This document shows, piece by piece, positions 9,847 through 16,887 of a stretch of DNA of 64,000 nt. The notes beneath the pieces were generated by a model that saw nothing but the letters and a program-made list of their open reading frames with translations, had not been told where the DNA came from and did not search any database. Location of the stretch: contig CAWGNN010000011.1 in the NCBI GenBank assembly GCA_963824105.1, forward strand, positions 493,972-557,971, read 5' to 3'. The DNA comes from CAWDVB01 sp963824105 (GTDB taxonomy: Bacteria; Actinomycetota; Actinomycetes; Propionibacteriales; Nocardioidaceae). Position numbers and translations under genes: made by a program. Within the stretch, counting starts at the first letter, position 1. Every line of letters begins with the position of its first letter.

Positions 9847-9917
9847 CGCCTCAACTCTCCTTCACTCGACCTCGGGCCGCCGCACGGGCCGGGCCCGCGG
9901 TACGGCAGGATGACAGC

Positions 9918-10976
9918 ATGCCGCGAGCTCGCGATCTGGGCATCTCCATCGGTGTCCTCCCCACTGGGCCAACCAACTCCGTTCTCGACGTAGCAGGGGT
10001 CGGGATCGGCCACACCACGATCATCCGCGATGAGCCGGCTCCACCCCAGGGACGTGGTGTCGCCCGGACCGGGGTCTCGGCCCTGGTCGTCGCCGAGGAC
10101 GCCTTCGAACGCCCCCTCGCTGCCGGCGGAGCGGTCCTCAACGGCGCTGGGGAGTGCACCGGCTTCCTCTCGGCGGGCGAGTGGGCGACGTTGGAGACCC
10201 CCATCTATCTGACCTCGACGATGCAGCTCGGCCGGGTCTACGACGCCGCCTGTGAAATCGCCCTGGAGCAGAACCCCGCCGTCGCAGACGACGTGGTCAT
10301 CCCGGTGGTCGCCGAGTGCGACGACTCCTTCCTCAACGACTGCCGGCGCATGCAGGTGGAGAGCGGCGACGTTCGTGCCGCCTGGCGGATGGCGATGGAC
10401 AGCCGGGGGTCGAAGGCCGCTCCCCCCGAGGGCGCTGTCGGGGCCGGCACCGGGATGAGCTGCCTCGGCTTCAAGGGTGGGATCGGTACGGCGTCGCGCG
10501 TCACTCCCGAGGGCCACACGGTCGCCGTCCTGCTGCTGACCAACTTCGGTCAGCGACAAGAGCTCGTGATCGACGGAGCGCACTACGGTCGGGGTCTGCC
10601 CGACGCGCCGGGGCCGGCGACGCCTGCGGGATCGTGCATAGGGATCGTCGTCACCGACGCCGCCGCGGACGGGGCGTCGTGCGCCCGGCTGGCGCGGCGG
10701 ATCGGCCTGGGCCTGGCGCGGGCCGGTTCGGTGGCTCATCACGGTAGCGGCGAGATCTTCCTGGGTGTTTCCACCGGCGGTCGCTTCGACCGGGACCGCC
10801 GGCCCGAAGGTGTCCTGGGCGTCACCGGCCGGGCACTGGACCCGCTCTTCCAGGCCACCGTGGAGGCGGCCGAGGAGGCCGTCCTGAACTCCCTGCTCAT
10901 GGCGACCACCACCACCGGACGCGACGGGAACTCGATGGAGGGTCTGGTCCTCCCGGAGGGCTGGCGCCGGGGCTGA
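9918..10976 (+). CDS. P1 family peptidase (DmpA/BapA-type aminopeptidase)
   Basis: A 352-residue Ntn-type self-processing aminopeptidase. Family segments are the N-terminal VLDVAGVGIGHTTI, GVVARTGVSALVV-like strands, GTGMSCLGFKGGIGTASR and the AGSCIGIVVTDAA strand. By analogy with DmpA, cleavage before Ser239 in the last motif would free the catalytic N-terminal serine; this site is inferred from alignment by eye. Members release N-terminal D- or L-amino acids or beta-amino acids from short peptides. ATG 9918 is leaderless in appearance: CAGGAT (9906-9911) lies 6 nt upstream and there is no ribosome site. It converges on the opp operon, which fits use of imported peptides. Confidence 0.88.
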   Translation: MPRARDLGISIGVLPTGPTNSVLDVAGVGIGHTTIIRDEPAPPQGRGVARTGVSALVVAEDAFERPLAAGGAVLNGAGECTGFLSAGEWATLETPIYLTSTMQLGRVYDAACEIALEQNPAVADDVVIPVVAECDDSFLNDCRRMQVESGDVRAAWRMAMDSRGSKAAPPEGAVGAGTGMSCLGFKGGIGTASRVTPEGHTVAVLLLTNFGQRQELVIDGAHYGRGLPDAPGPATPAGSCIGIVVTDAAADGASCARLARRIGLGLARAGSVAHHGSGEIFLGVSTGGRFDRDRRPEGVLGVTGRALDPLFQATVEAAEEAVLNSLLMATTTTGRDGNSMEGLVLPEGWRRG

Positions 10977-10997
10977 GCTGCCGGCCGGAGGAGCAGT

Positions 10998-11045
10998 TGG
11001 TCGAGTCGCTGGGCAAGTCACTCGGTAGGTCACTGGGTGAGCAAC
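10998..11045. repeat. Four 12-bp imperfect tandem repeats spanning the oppF stop codon
   Basis: On the minus strand the units read GTTGCTCACCCA, GTGACCTACCGA, GTGACTTGCCCA and GCGACTCGACCA in direct succession. The oppF stop TGA (11030-11032) is in the second of these units, so the last oppF codons and the 3' untranslated region come from the same minisatellite. The period is a multiple of three, so copy changes would preserve frame. Confidence 0.75.
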
Positions 11046-12016
11046 TGGGAGACCAGGTGACAGGCGACCTGGTGCTCGTTCTCCGCGCTCAGAATCGGCA
11101 GACCCGCCGTACGGCACCGGTCGGCGACCCCGGCCGCCTCGGCCTCACCTGAGGCCAGCGCCGGGCAGCGTGGATGGAAACGACAGCCCGCGGGGATCCG
11201 GGTGGGGTCGGGGATCTCGCCGGTGAGGATCACCGGGTCGAGCCCCACCATCTCCGGCACCACCGACAACAGTGCCTTCGTGTACGGGTGCTGGGGTGCC
11301 GAAAGCACCTCCTCGGTGGGCCCGGACTCGACCACACGGCCGAGATACATCACCACGAGCCGGTCGGCGATGTTCCAGGCGAGCCCCAGGTCGTGAGTGA
11401 CGACGAGGACACCCAGCCCGAGCTCCTCTCGGAGCCGGAGCAGAAGGCCGAGGATCTCTCCGCGAATCGAGGCGTCCAGGCTGGAGACCGGCTCGTCGGC
11501 GATGAGGAGCTCGGGGCCGAGGGCCAGCGCCCCGGCGATCAGCACCCGCTGACGCTGACCACCGGACAGCTCGTGCGGATAGCGCTGAAAGAGGGCCTCG
11601 GGAGGACGCAGACCGGCGTAGGACAGCGCCTCGGCGACCAGCTCGACCTCCGTCCTGCCCTCCTTGTCGGTGACCTTGTGCAGCCGGATCCCCTCCGCTA
11701 CCGACTCGTAGACCGTGTGGCGCGGGTTGAGCGCACCGGCCGGGTCCTGAAGGACCATCTGGACCCGCCGCCGGAGCGCGCGAAGCGAGCGGATGCTGTA
11801 GCCGAGCGGCTTGCCGTCCCAGGTCACCTGACCCGCGGTCGGCCGCTCCAATCCCATCAGCGTCCGTGCGAGAGTCGTCTTGCCCGAGCCGGACTCCCCC
11901 ACCACCGCCAGGATCTCCCCGGGGCGCACTTCGATATCGGCGCCGGCCAGCGCATGCGCGACCTCACCACCGCTGGTGACGAAGTCAACCTCCACCGCAT
12001 GTGCACGCAGCGTCAC
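11030..12016 (-). CDS. oppF: Oligopeptide/dipeptide ABC transporter ATP-binding protein (OppF/DppF type)
   Basis: A 328-residue ATPase subunit. It has Walker A GESGSGKTTLARTLMGLE, the Q-loop QMVLQDPAGALNPRHTV, the ABC signature HELSGGQRQRVLIAGALAL and Walker B ELLIADEPVSSLD. The C-terminal oligopeptide extension IPAGCRFHPRCPAL is typical of Opp/Dpp ATPases. GTG 12016 overlaps the oppD stop by 4 bp (GTGA). It is the last gene of the five-gene minus-strand importer operon and ends in a 12-bp tandem repeat. It acts at the inner face of the membrane as partner of OppD to drive peptide import. Nickel or sugar substrates cannot be excluded from the ATPase alone; the neighbouring peptidases favour peptides. 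Confidence 0.92.
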   Translation of the reverse strand: MTLRAHAVEVDFVTSGGEVAHALAGADIEVRPGEILAVVGESGSGKTTLARTLMGLERPTAGQVTWDGKPLGYSIRSLRALRRRVQMVLQDPAGALNPRHTVYESVAEGIRLHKVTDKEGRTEVELVAEALSYAGLRPPEALFQRYPHELSGGQRQRVLIAGALALGPELLIADEPVSSLDASIRGEILGLLLRLREELGLGVLVVTHDLGLAWNIADRLVVMYLGRVVESGPTEEVLSAPQHPYTKALLSVVPEMVGLDPVILTGEIPDPTRIPAGCRFHPRCPALASGEAEAAGVADRCRTAGLPILSAENEHQVACHLVSQLLTQ

Positions 12017-12984
12017 GCCGTCACCTCCGCATGGATACAGGCGGCCTTGCGGCCGGGTTGGAACTCGACGAGCTGAGGCTCGGCGACGGCGCACTCCTCG
12101 GTGGCCCGCGGGCATCGGGGGGCGAATGTGCACCCCGGTGGCAGGTCGCGCGGATCCGGCGGGTCCCCGGCGAGCCCGGACGGGGCGTACCGGGCGCCGG
12201 GGTCACCGATCTTGGGGAAGGCCGAGGAGAGCGCCGACGCATAGGGATGGATCGGGTGACTGAACACCTCGGACGCCGGCCCGGTCTCGACGATGCGCCC
12301 GGCGTACATCACGGCCACCCGGTCGCAGAGCTCGGCCAGCACCGACAGGTCGTGGCTGATGATCAGCATGCCCACCTCGAGGTTCCTCACCAAGGAAGTC
12401 AGCAGGCTCAGGATCTGGGCCTGCACCATCACGTCGAGGGCGGTCGTCGGCTCGTCGGCGATGATCAGGTGCGGCCGGCAGGCAAGTGCCATCGCGATCA
12501 TCACGCGCTGCTTCTGACCCCCGGACAGCTGGTGCGGATAGGCGCGGCGGCGCGCGACCGGGAGCCCGACCTGGCCGAGCAGCTCGTCGACCCGCAGCTT
12601 GATCTCGCCCTCGCTGATCTTGGGCTCGTGCAGGCGGATCGGCTCGGCGATCTGCTGGGAGATGCGCTGCACCGGGTTCAGCGAGTGCAGCGCGCCCTGG
12701 AAGACGATCGAGGCTCCGGCCCATCGCAGCGCCCGCAACGAGCCCCACTTCATCGTGAGCACGTCTTCGCCGTCGACCCGGATCTCACCGAGTACTTCGG
12801 CGTCCTTGGGTTGCAGCCTGAGCACGGTGCTGGCCAGCGTGGACTTGCCGCAACCGGACTCCCCCGCCACTCCCACGATCTCGCCCGGAGCGACGGTCAG
12901 ATCGACACCCCGAACCGCCGGCAGCCAGCCGTCGCCGGTCCGGTACGAGACCCGGACGTCGTCGAACTCGAGCAGCTCACTCAT
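12013..12984 (-). CDS. oppD: Oligopeptide/dipeptide ABC transporter ATP-binding protein (OppD/DppD type)
   Basis: A 323-residue ATPase with Walker A GESGCGKSTLASTVL, Q-loop SIVFQGALHSLNPVQRI, signature HQLSGGQKQRVMIAMALA and Walker B HLIIADEPTTALDVMVQ. The D-loop and the H-loop (LLIISHDLSV) are complete. The C-terminal Cys-rich oligopeptide extension PPGCTFAPRCPRATEECA is present. ATG 12984 overlaps the oppC stop (ATGA), and its own stop overlaps oppF (GTGA). It pairs with OppF to form the ATPase dimer of the importer. Confidence 0.92.
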   Translation of the reverse strand: MSELLEFDDVRVSYRTGDGWLPAVRGVDLTVAPGEIVGVAGESGCGKSTLASTVLRLQPKDAEVLGEIRVDGEDVLTMKWGSLRALRWAGASIVFQGALHSLNPVQRISQQIAEPIRLHEPKISEGEIKLRVDELLGQVGLPVARRRAYPHQLSGGQKQRVMIAMALACRPHLIIADEPTTALDVMVQAQILSLLTSLVRNLEVGMLIISHDLSVLAELCDRVAVMYAGRIVETGPASEVFSHPIHPYASALSSAFPKIGDPGARYAPSGLAGDPPDPRDLPPGCTFAPRCPRATEECAVAEPQLVEFQPGRKAACIHAEVTA

Positions 12985-13880
12985 CGGCGTGCCTGCAATC
13001 GCGGGTTGAAGACTTCCTCGAGGGCCTGGCCGACGAGGGTGAAGGCCAGCACCACGATGACCACGCACACGCCCGGTGCGAGGATGAACCACCAGGAGCC
13101 GGTGGTCATGGCCCCGACCTGGAACGCCTCCTCCAGCATCGAGCCCCAGCTGACACTCGTGGGGTCACCGAGACCGAGGAAGCTCAACGTGGTCTCCGCC
13201 AACACTGCGAGGGCGACGGTCAGCGTCGTGTTGGCCAGCACGATCGGCATCAGGTTCGGCAGGATGTGCCGCGTCATCTGGTGCCACCGCCCGGCCCCGA
13301 GAACCCGGGCACGCTCCAGATAGGTCCGCTCCTTCAGGGTGAGGGTCTGGCTGCGGATCAGCAGGGCGGTCGTCGACCAGCTGGTCACCCCGATCACGAA
13401 GGAGATGTTCCAGGTGGACGGCCCCAGGACGGAGGCGAGCACCATGGCCAGGGCGAGGTACGGGATCACCAGGAACCACTCGGTGACCCGGAAGAGGCTC
13501 GAGCCGATCCATCCCTCGAAGAAGCCCGACACCAGACCGACGAAGGTGCCGATGACCATCGAGATCGCCGTCGCCAAGAAGCCGACGAACAGCGAGATCC
13601 GCGACCCCCAGATCAGCAGCGTGAGGATCGAGCGCCCGTTGTCGTCGGTGCCGAGCCAGAAGGACGACGAGGGCGGATCCAGCACCCCCCCGGTCGCCTT
13701 CGTCACGTCGAGGCCGGCGGCCGGTGCGATCCAGGGAGCCAGAACCGCAACCAGGATGAAGACCACCAGGACGACCAGTCCGACCACCCCGGCGCGGTCC
13801 TTGAGGAAGAGCCGCCAAGCGTCCGCGACGGAGCGGAGCCTGCGTTCCCGGGCGAGCTGACGACTCGACGGGGCGCTCAC
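12981..13880 (-). CDS. oppC: Oligopeptide ABC transporter permease (OppC type)
   Basis: A 299-residue inner-membrane permease with an N-terminal cytoplasmic OppC_N segment (RRLRSVADAWRLFLKDRAG), a first membrane helix (VVGLVVLVVFILVAVLAPWI) and five further helices. The EAA-type cytoplasmic loop reads YLERARVLGAGRWHQMTRHI. The extracytoplasmic SSFWLGTDDNGRSILTLLIWG segment is characteristic of OppC/DppC. GTG 13880 overlaps the oppB stop by 4 bp. It forms the translocation pore with OppB. Confidence 0.92.
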   Translation of the reverse strand: MSAPSSRQLARERRLRSVADAWRLFLKDRAGVVGLVVLVVFILVAVLAPWIAPAAGLDVTKATGGVLDPPSSSFWLGTDDNGRSILTLLIWGSRISLFVGFLATAISMVIGTFVGLVSGFFEGWIGSSLFRVTEWFLVIPYLALAMVLASVLGPSTWNISFVIGVTSWSTTALLIRSQTLTLKERTYLERARVLGAGRWHQMTRHILPNLMPIVLANTTLTVALAVLAETTLSFLGLGDPTSVSWGSMLEEAFQVGAMTTGSWWFILAPGVCVVIVVLAFTLVGQALEEVFNPRLQARR

Positions 13881-14923
13881 GAGCGCACCCGGGGATCGAG
13901 AAGACCGTAGATGAGGTTGGCCAACAGATTCATCACGATCACGCCGCCCGAGGCGACCAGGAACGTCCCTTGGAGGACCCAGAAGTCCGGAACATCCAGG
14001 GCCTCGGTGGACAGCAGGCCCAGCCCCGGGATCGAGAACACCGTCTCGACGGTGATCGCGCCGGAGACCACCCAGCCGATGTTCAGCGCGATCTTGGTGG
14101 TCGTGGGGAGCATCGCGTTACGGACCGCGTGACGGCGGCGGACCTGCACGTCGCGCAGCCCCTTGGCTCGGGCCGTGGTCAGGTAGTCCTCACCGAGCTC
14201 GTCGAGCAGGGAGCTGCGCATGATCAGCGAGTAGTCGGACAGATAGGCCAACGTCAGCGTGACCACCGGAAGTACCAGGTGCATCACCGCGTCCAGGTAG
14301 TAGTGCAGCGTTCCGGGCACGACCCCGACCGAGTGCAGACCACTGGTTGGGAAGATGCCCGGGAAGGGGCCGATGCCGACGGCGAACGCCTCGATGAGCA
14401 GGAGGCCGAGCCACCACTCCGGCATGGAGTAGAGGGTCAGTCCGGTGGCGTTCGACACCCTGTCGAAGGTGCTGCCACGGTTCCACGCGCCGGTGATTCC
14501 GAGGTAGACCCCGATGAGCGTGGCGAACAGCGTGGCGGTTCCGACCAGGAGCAAGGTCGGGCCCATCCGCTCAAGGATCAGCTGAGAAACCGGCACGTTG
14601 TAGCGCAAGGAGTACCCGAGGTCGCCCTCCGCGGTGTTCTTCAAGAAGGTGAAGAACTGCTGCCACAGCGGCTGGTCCAGGCCGTAGGTGTGGTTGAACG
14701 CCTCGATCGCGTCCGGCGAGGTGAGCCGGCCCCGGCCCAGCGTCCGGGCGGGGTCACCAGGGATGACCCGGAAGAGGAAGAAGTTAAGCACCAGCATGAA
14801 GGCCAGGCTTGCCAGCGAACCGCCTGTCTTCGCGAGGGCATAACGACCGAACGATCGCCCCCGCGCTCGACGGCCGGGGGGGGTTGTGGCGGCGGAGTGC
14901 TCCGCCGCCACAACCTGGCTCAC
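13877..14923 (-). CDS. oppB: Oligopeptide ABC transporter permease (OppB type)
   Basis: A 348-residue permease with about six membrane segments. After a Ser/Ala/Arg-rich N-terminal tail comes the first helix (LASLAFMLVLNFFLFRVIPG), followed by the family motif PGDPARTLGRGRLT. The EAA loop is LTTARAKGLRDVQVRRRHAV and the C-terminus IYGLLDPRVRS is typical. GTG 14923 overlaps the stop of the binding-protein gene (GTGA). Codons 3-14 form the downstream part of a very strong hairpin (14882-14915), which may limit oppB translation relative to the binding protein. The N-terminal tail before the first helix is longer than in enteric OppB and owes its sequence to this hairpin. Confidence 0.92.
   Translation of the reverse strand: MSQVVAAEHSAATTPPGRRARGRSFGRYALAKTGGSLASLAFMLVLNFFLFRVIPGDPARTLGRGRLTSPDAIEAFNHTYGLDQPLWQQFFTFLKNTAEGDLGYSLRYNVPVSQLILERMGPTLLLVGTATLFATLIGVYLGITGAWNRGSTFDRVSNATGLTLYSMPEWWLGLLLIEAFAVGIGPFPGIFPTSGLHSVGVVPGTLHYYLDAVMHLVLPVVTLTLAYLSDYSLIMRSSLLDELGEDYLTTARAKGLRDVQVRRRHAVRNAMLPTTTKIALNIGWVVSGAITVETVFSIPGLGLLSTEALDVPDFWVLQGTFLVASGGVIVMNLLANLIYGLLDPRVRS
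14882..14915 (-). promoter_or_regulatory. Perfect inverted repeat (16-bp arms) at the binding protein/oppB junction
   Basis: Arms GGTTGTGGCGGCGGAG (14882-14897) and CTCCGCCGCCACAACC (14900-14915) are perfectly complementary, separated by 2 nt; sterics would open the tip to a 4-6 nt loop. In the minus-strand transcript it begins 5 nt after the binding-protein stop and covers oppB codons 3-14. No U-tract follows, so it is not a classical terminator. Its position suits an mRNA-stabilising or partial attenuating structure that raises binding-protein output over the permeases. Confidence 0.8.
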
Positions 14924-16887
14924 TCCCGGTCTCCGGCGTTGGCGCGCCGCCTCATCATGACGACACCGCCGACCACCACGATCACGAGAACACCCCCGAC
15001 GTACAGCCAGGTCGGGATGCCACCACCGCTCGTCGCAGTGGTCGGCGCCGGTGTCCCCGGACTGGTGCTGCTGCCCGCGCTCGGCGAGGCCGTCGCGCTG
15101 GTGGCCACGGCACCGATCGCGGTGGTGACCCCGTCACAGTTGCCCGCATCGGCCGCCGGCCTGACGGCGATGTAGTTGTGCACACCGAGCTGCAGGGCCA
15201 GGACGCCGCCCGGGTCGGGCTGCGGCTCCATGCAGGCGAACAGGTCGGTGCGCAGTGCCTCACCGTCGGTGTTGTAGACGGTCACCAGGTATGGCGCGTC
15301 CTGGTAGAGCATCTGCTGCATCTGGTCGATGATCTGGACCCGCTTGGCGTGGTCGAGCTCGGACTTCTGCGCCTTGTAGAGCGCGTCGTACTGCGGGTTG
15401 CAGTACCAGGAGTCCGACCAGTTGCCGCGCTGGGCGCAGGTCATGTACGACAACATCGAGTCCGGGTCGGCGTCGACGTACCAGCCCCACTCGAAGATGT
15501 CGAAGTTGCCGGCCAGGATGACGTTGGTCAGCTTGTTGCTGTTCATCGTGGTGACCTGGGACTTGATTCCCAACTGCTTGAGCCATCCCGAGAAGTACGT
15601 CAGCACGTTCTTCGACGTGGCCGAGTCACTCCGGGCGAACAGGCGCAACGTGCCGATCGGCTTGCCGTCCGGCAGCGTCCGGAAGCCGTCCGACCCCATC
15701 GTGTAGCCGGCCGCATCCAGCAACTGCCCGGCCTTCTGCAGGTCGAACGTGAACGCCTGGTCGGCCGGGGGCTCCCAGTGCCATTCGGAGAAGCCCGGCG
15801 GCACGATCGTCGTGCCGGGGAGCCCGGCACCCTGGTAGGCCCGCTGAATCAGCAGGTTGCGGTCGATGGCGAAGCCGAGCGCGTAGCGGAACTTCGGGTC
15901 GAGGACCGCCGGGTTCGGGTTGCCGATCGGCTTGTCCGTCGTGGTGTCGACCGAGCCCGAGTTGAAGGCGATCTCGTCGAAGCCGGGAGCCTGGCCGTTG
16001 ATCGCGGTGACCCCCGACTGCCCCTGCAAAGCCTTGACCTGCAGCGCCGTGATGCCGTCGACGAAGTCGATCTCACCCTTCTTGAGGGCCTGGACCGCGG
16101 TGTCGGTGTTCTGGAACACCTTGAAGACGAGCTGGTCGACGTGCGGCACGCCGCCCCAGTAGTTCTTGTTGGCCTCGAACGTGTACGTCGAGCCACCGGC
16201 CGTGCCGGAGACCAGGTTGAACGGACCGGAGCCGACCGGCGGCACGCCCTTCACCGGCTCGTTGGTGTAGGACTTGACCTGACTGTCGGAGATCTTCGAC
16301 CAGACGTGCTCCGGCAGGACGGGGATCGGCAGGAGGGGAAGGACCGCGTTGGGCTTCTTCAGGTGTAGGACCACTGTGGTCGGATCCGGCGCGGTGACGT
16401 TGGTCACATAGGTGAGGTACGCCGCCCACTGCGAGTGGATCGGGCCCTTGCCGTTGATGATCCGGTTGTAGGTGAAGGCGACGTCCTTGGACGTGAGCGG
16501 GACGCCGTCGTTCCACATCACGCCGCTGCGGAGGTGGAAGGTCCAGGTCAGACCGTCTGACGAGGTGTCCCAGCTGGTCGCCAGCGCCGGCGCGGGCTGC
16601 ATGTCCTTCATGGTGTAGCCGACCAGCGAGTCGTACATCAGGCCCCACATCTCGAAGGAGGTGGCCTGGTAACCCAGGAACGGGTTGAAGGAGTCGACGG
16701 AGACGGTGTAGCCGACGGTGAAGGTCACCGGGGAGGCCGCGTTCGCCGTCGTGACGGAGGTCGGGCCGAAGGCCGCGGTTGCAGTGAGCATCGACACAGC
16801 GGCGATGACTGCCCCGAGACGACGTCGGCGGCTAGGTTTCCGACCATGCAGATTCCCCCGATCGCCAGCAGACGCCCCTTCACCCAC
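14920..16887 (-). CDS. Oligopeptide ABC transporter substrate-binding protein, C-terminally membrane-anchored
   Basis: A family-5 solute-binding protein. The mature part begins ASPVTFTVGYTVSVDSFNPF and contains LTWTFHLRSGVMWNDGVPLT, the SBP_bac_5 signature. The signal peptide is GRKPSRRRRLGAVIAAVSML with Ala-rich continuation; no lipobox Cys is seen. Instead the C-terminus has a Ser/Thr/Pro/Ala linker, a single helix (WLYVGGVLVIVVVGGVVMM) and RRRANAGDRE, so it is probably tethered by that helix. The start is uncertain: no ATG lies close, GTG 16887 and GTG 16896 are the nearest standard codons and CTG 16851 the closest to the signal peptide. All lie inside or at the edge of the divergent S9 peptidase gene starting at 16846. 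Its stop overlaps oppB. Confidence 0.85.
   Translation of the reverse strand: MGEGASAGDRGNLHGRKPSRRRRLGAVIAAVSMLTATAAFGPTSVTTANAASPVTFTVGYTVSVDSFNPFLGYQATSFEMWGLMYDSLVGYTMKDMQPAPALATSWDTSSDGLTWTFHLRSGVMWNDGVPLTSKDVAFTYNRIINGKGPIHSQWAAYLTYVTNVTAPDPTTVVLHLKKPNAVLPLLPIPVLPEHVWSKISDSQVKSYTNEPVKGVPPVGSGPFNLVSGTAGGSTYTFEANKNYWGGVPHVDQLVFKVFQNTDTAVQALKKGEIDFVDGITALQVKALQGQSGVTAINGQAPGFDEIAFNSGSVDTTTDKPIGNPNPAVLDPKFRYALGFAIDRNLLIQRAYQGAGLPGTTIVPPGFSEWHWEPPADQAFTFDLQKAGQLLDAAGYTMGSDGFRTLPDGKPIGTLRLFARSDSATSKNVLTYFSGWLKQLGIKSQVTTMNSNKLTNVILAGNFDIFEWGWYVDADPDSMLSYMTCAQRGNWSDSWYCNPQYDALYKAQKSELDHAKRVQIIDQMQQMLYQDAPYLVTVYNTDGEALRTDLFACMEPQPDPGGVLALQLGVHNYIAVRPAADAGNCDGVTTAIGAVATSATASPSAGSSTSPGTPAPTTATSGGGIPTWLYVGGVLVIVVVGGVVMMRRRANAGDRE
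16833..16838 (+). promoter_or_regulatory. -10 hexamer TAGGTT of the S9 peptidase gene
   Basis: TAGGTT is followed by seven bases and then ATG 16846, with no Shine-Dalgarno between. This matches a leaderless transcript. The same hexamer-plus-6/7-nt layout is seen before many genes of this window, for example TAGGAT at 33097-33102 before ferrochelatase and TAGGTT at 50133-50138 before carbonic anhydrase. Confidence 0.6.
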
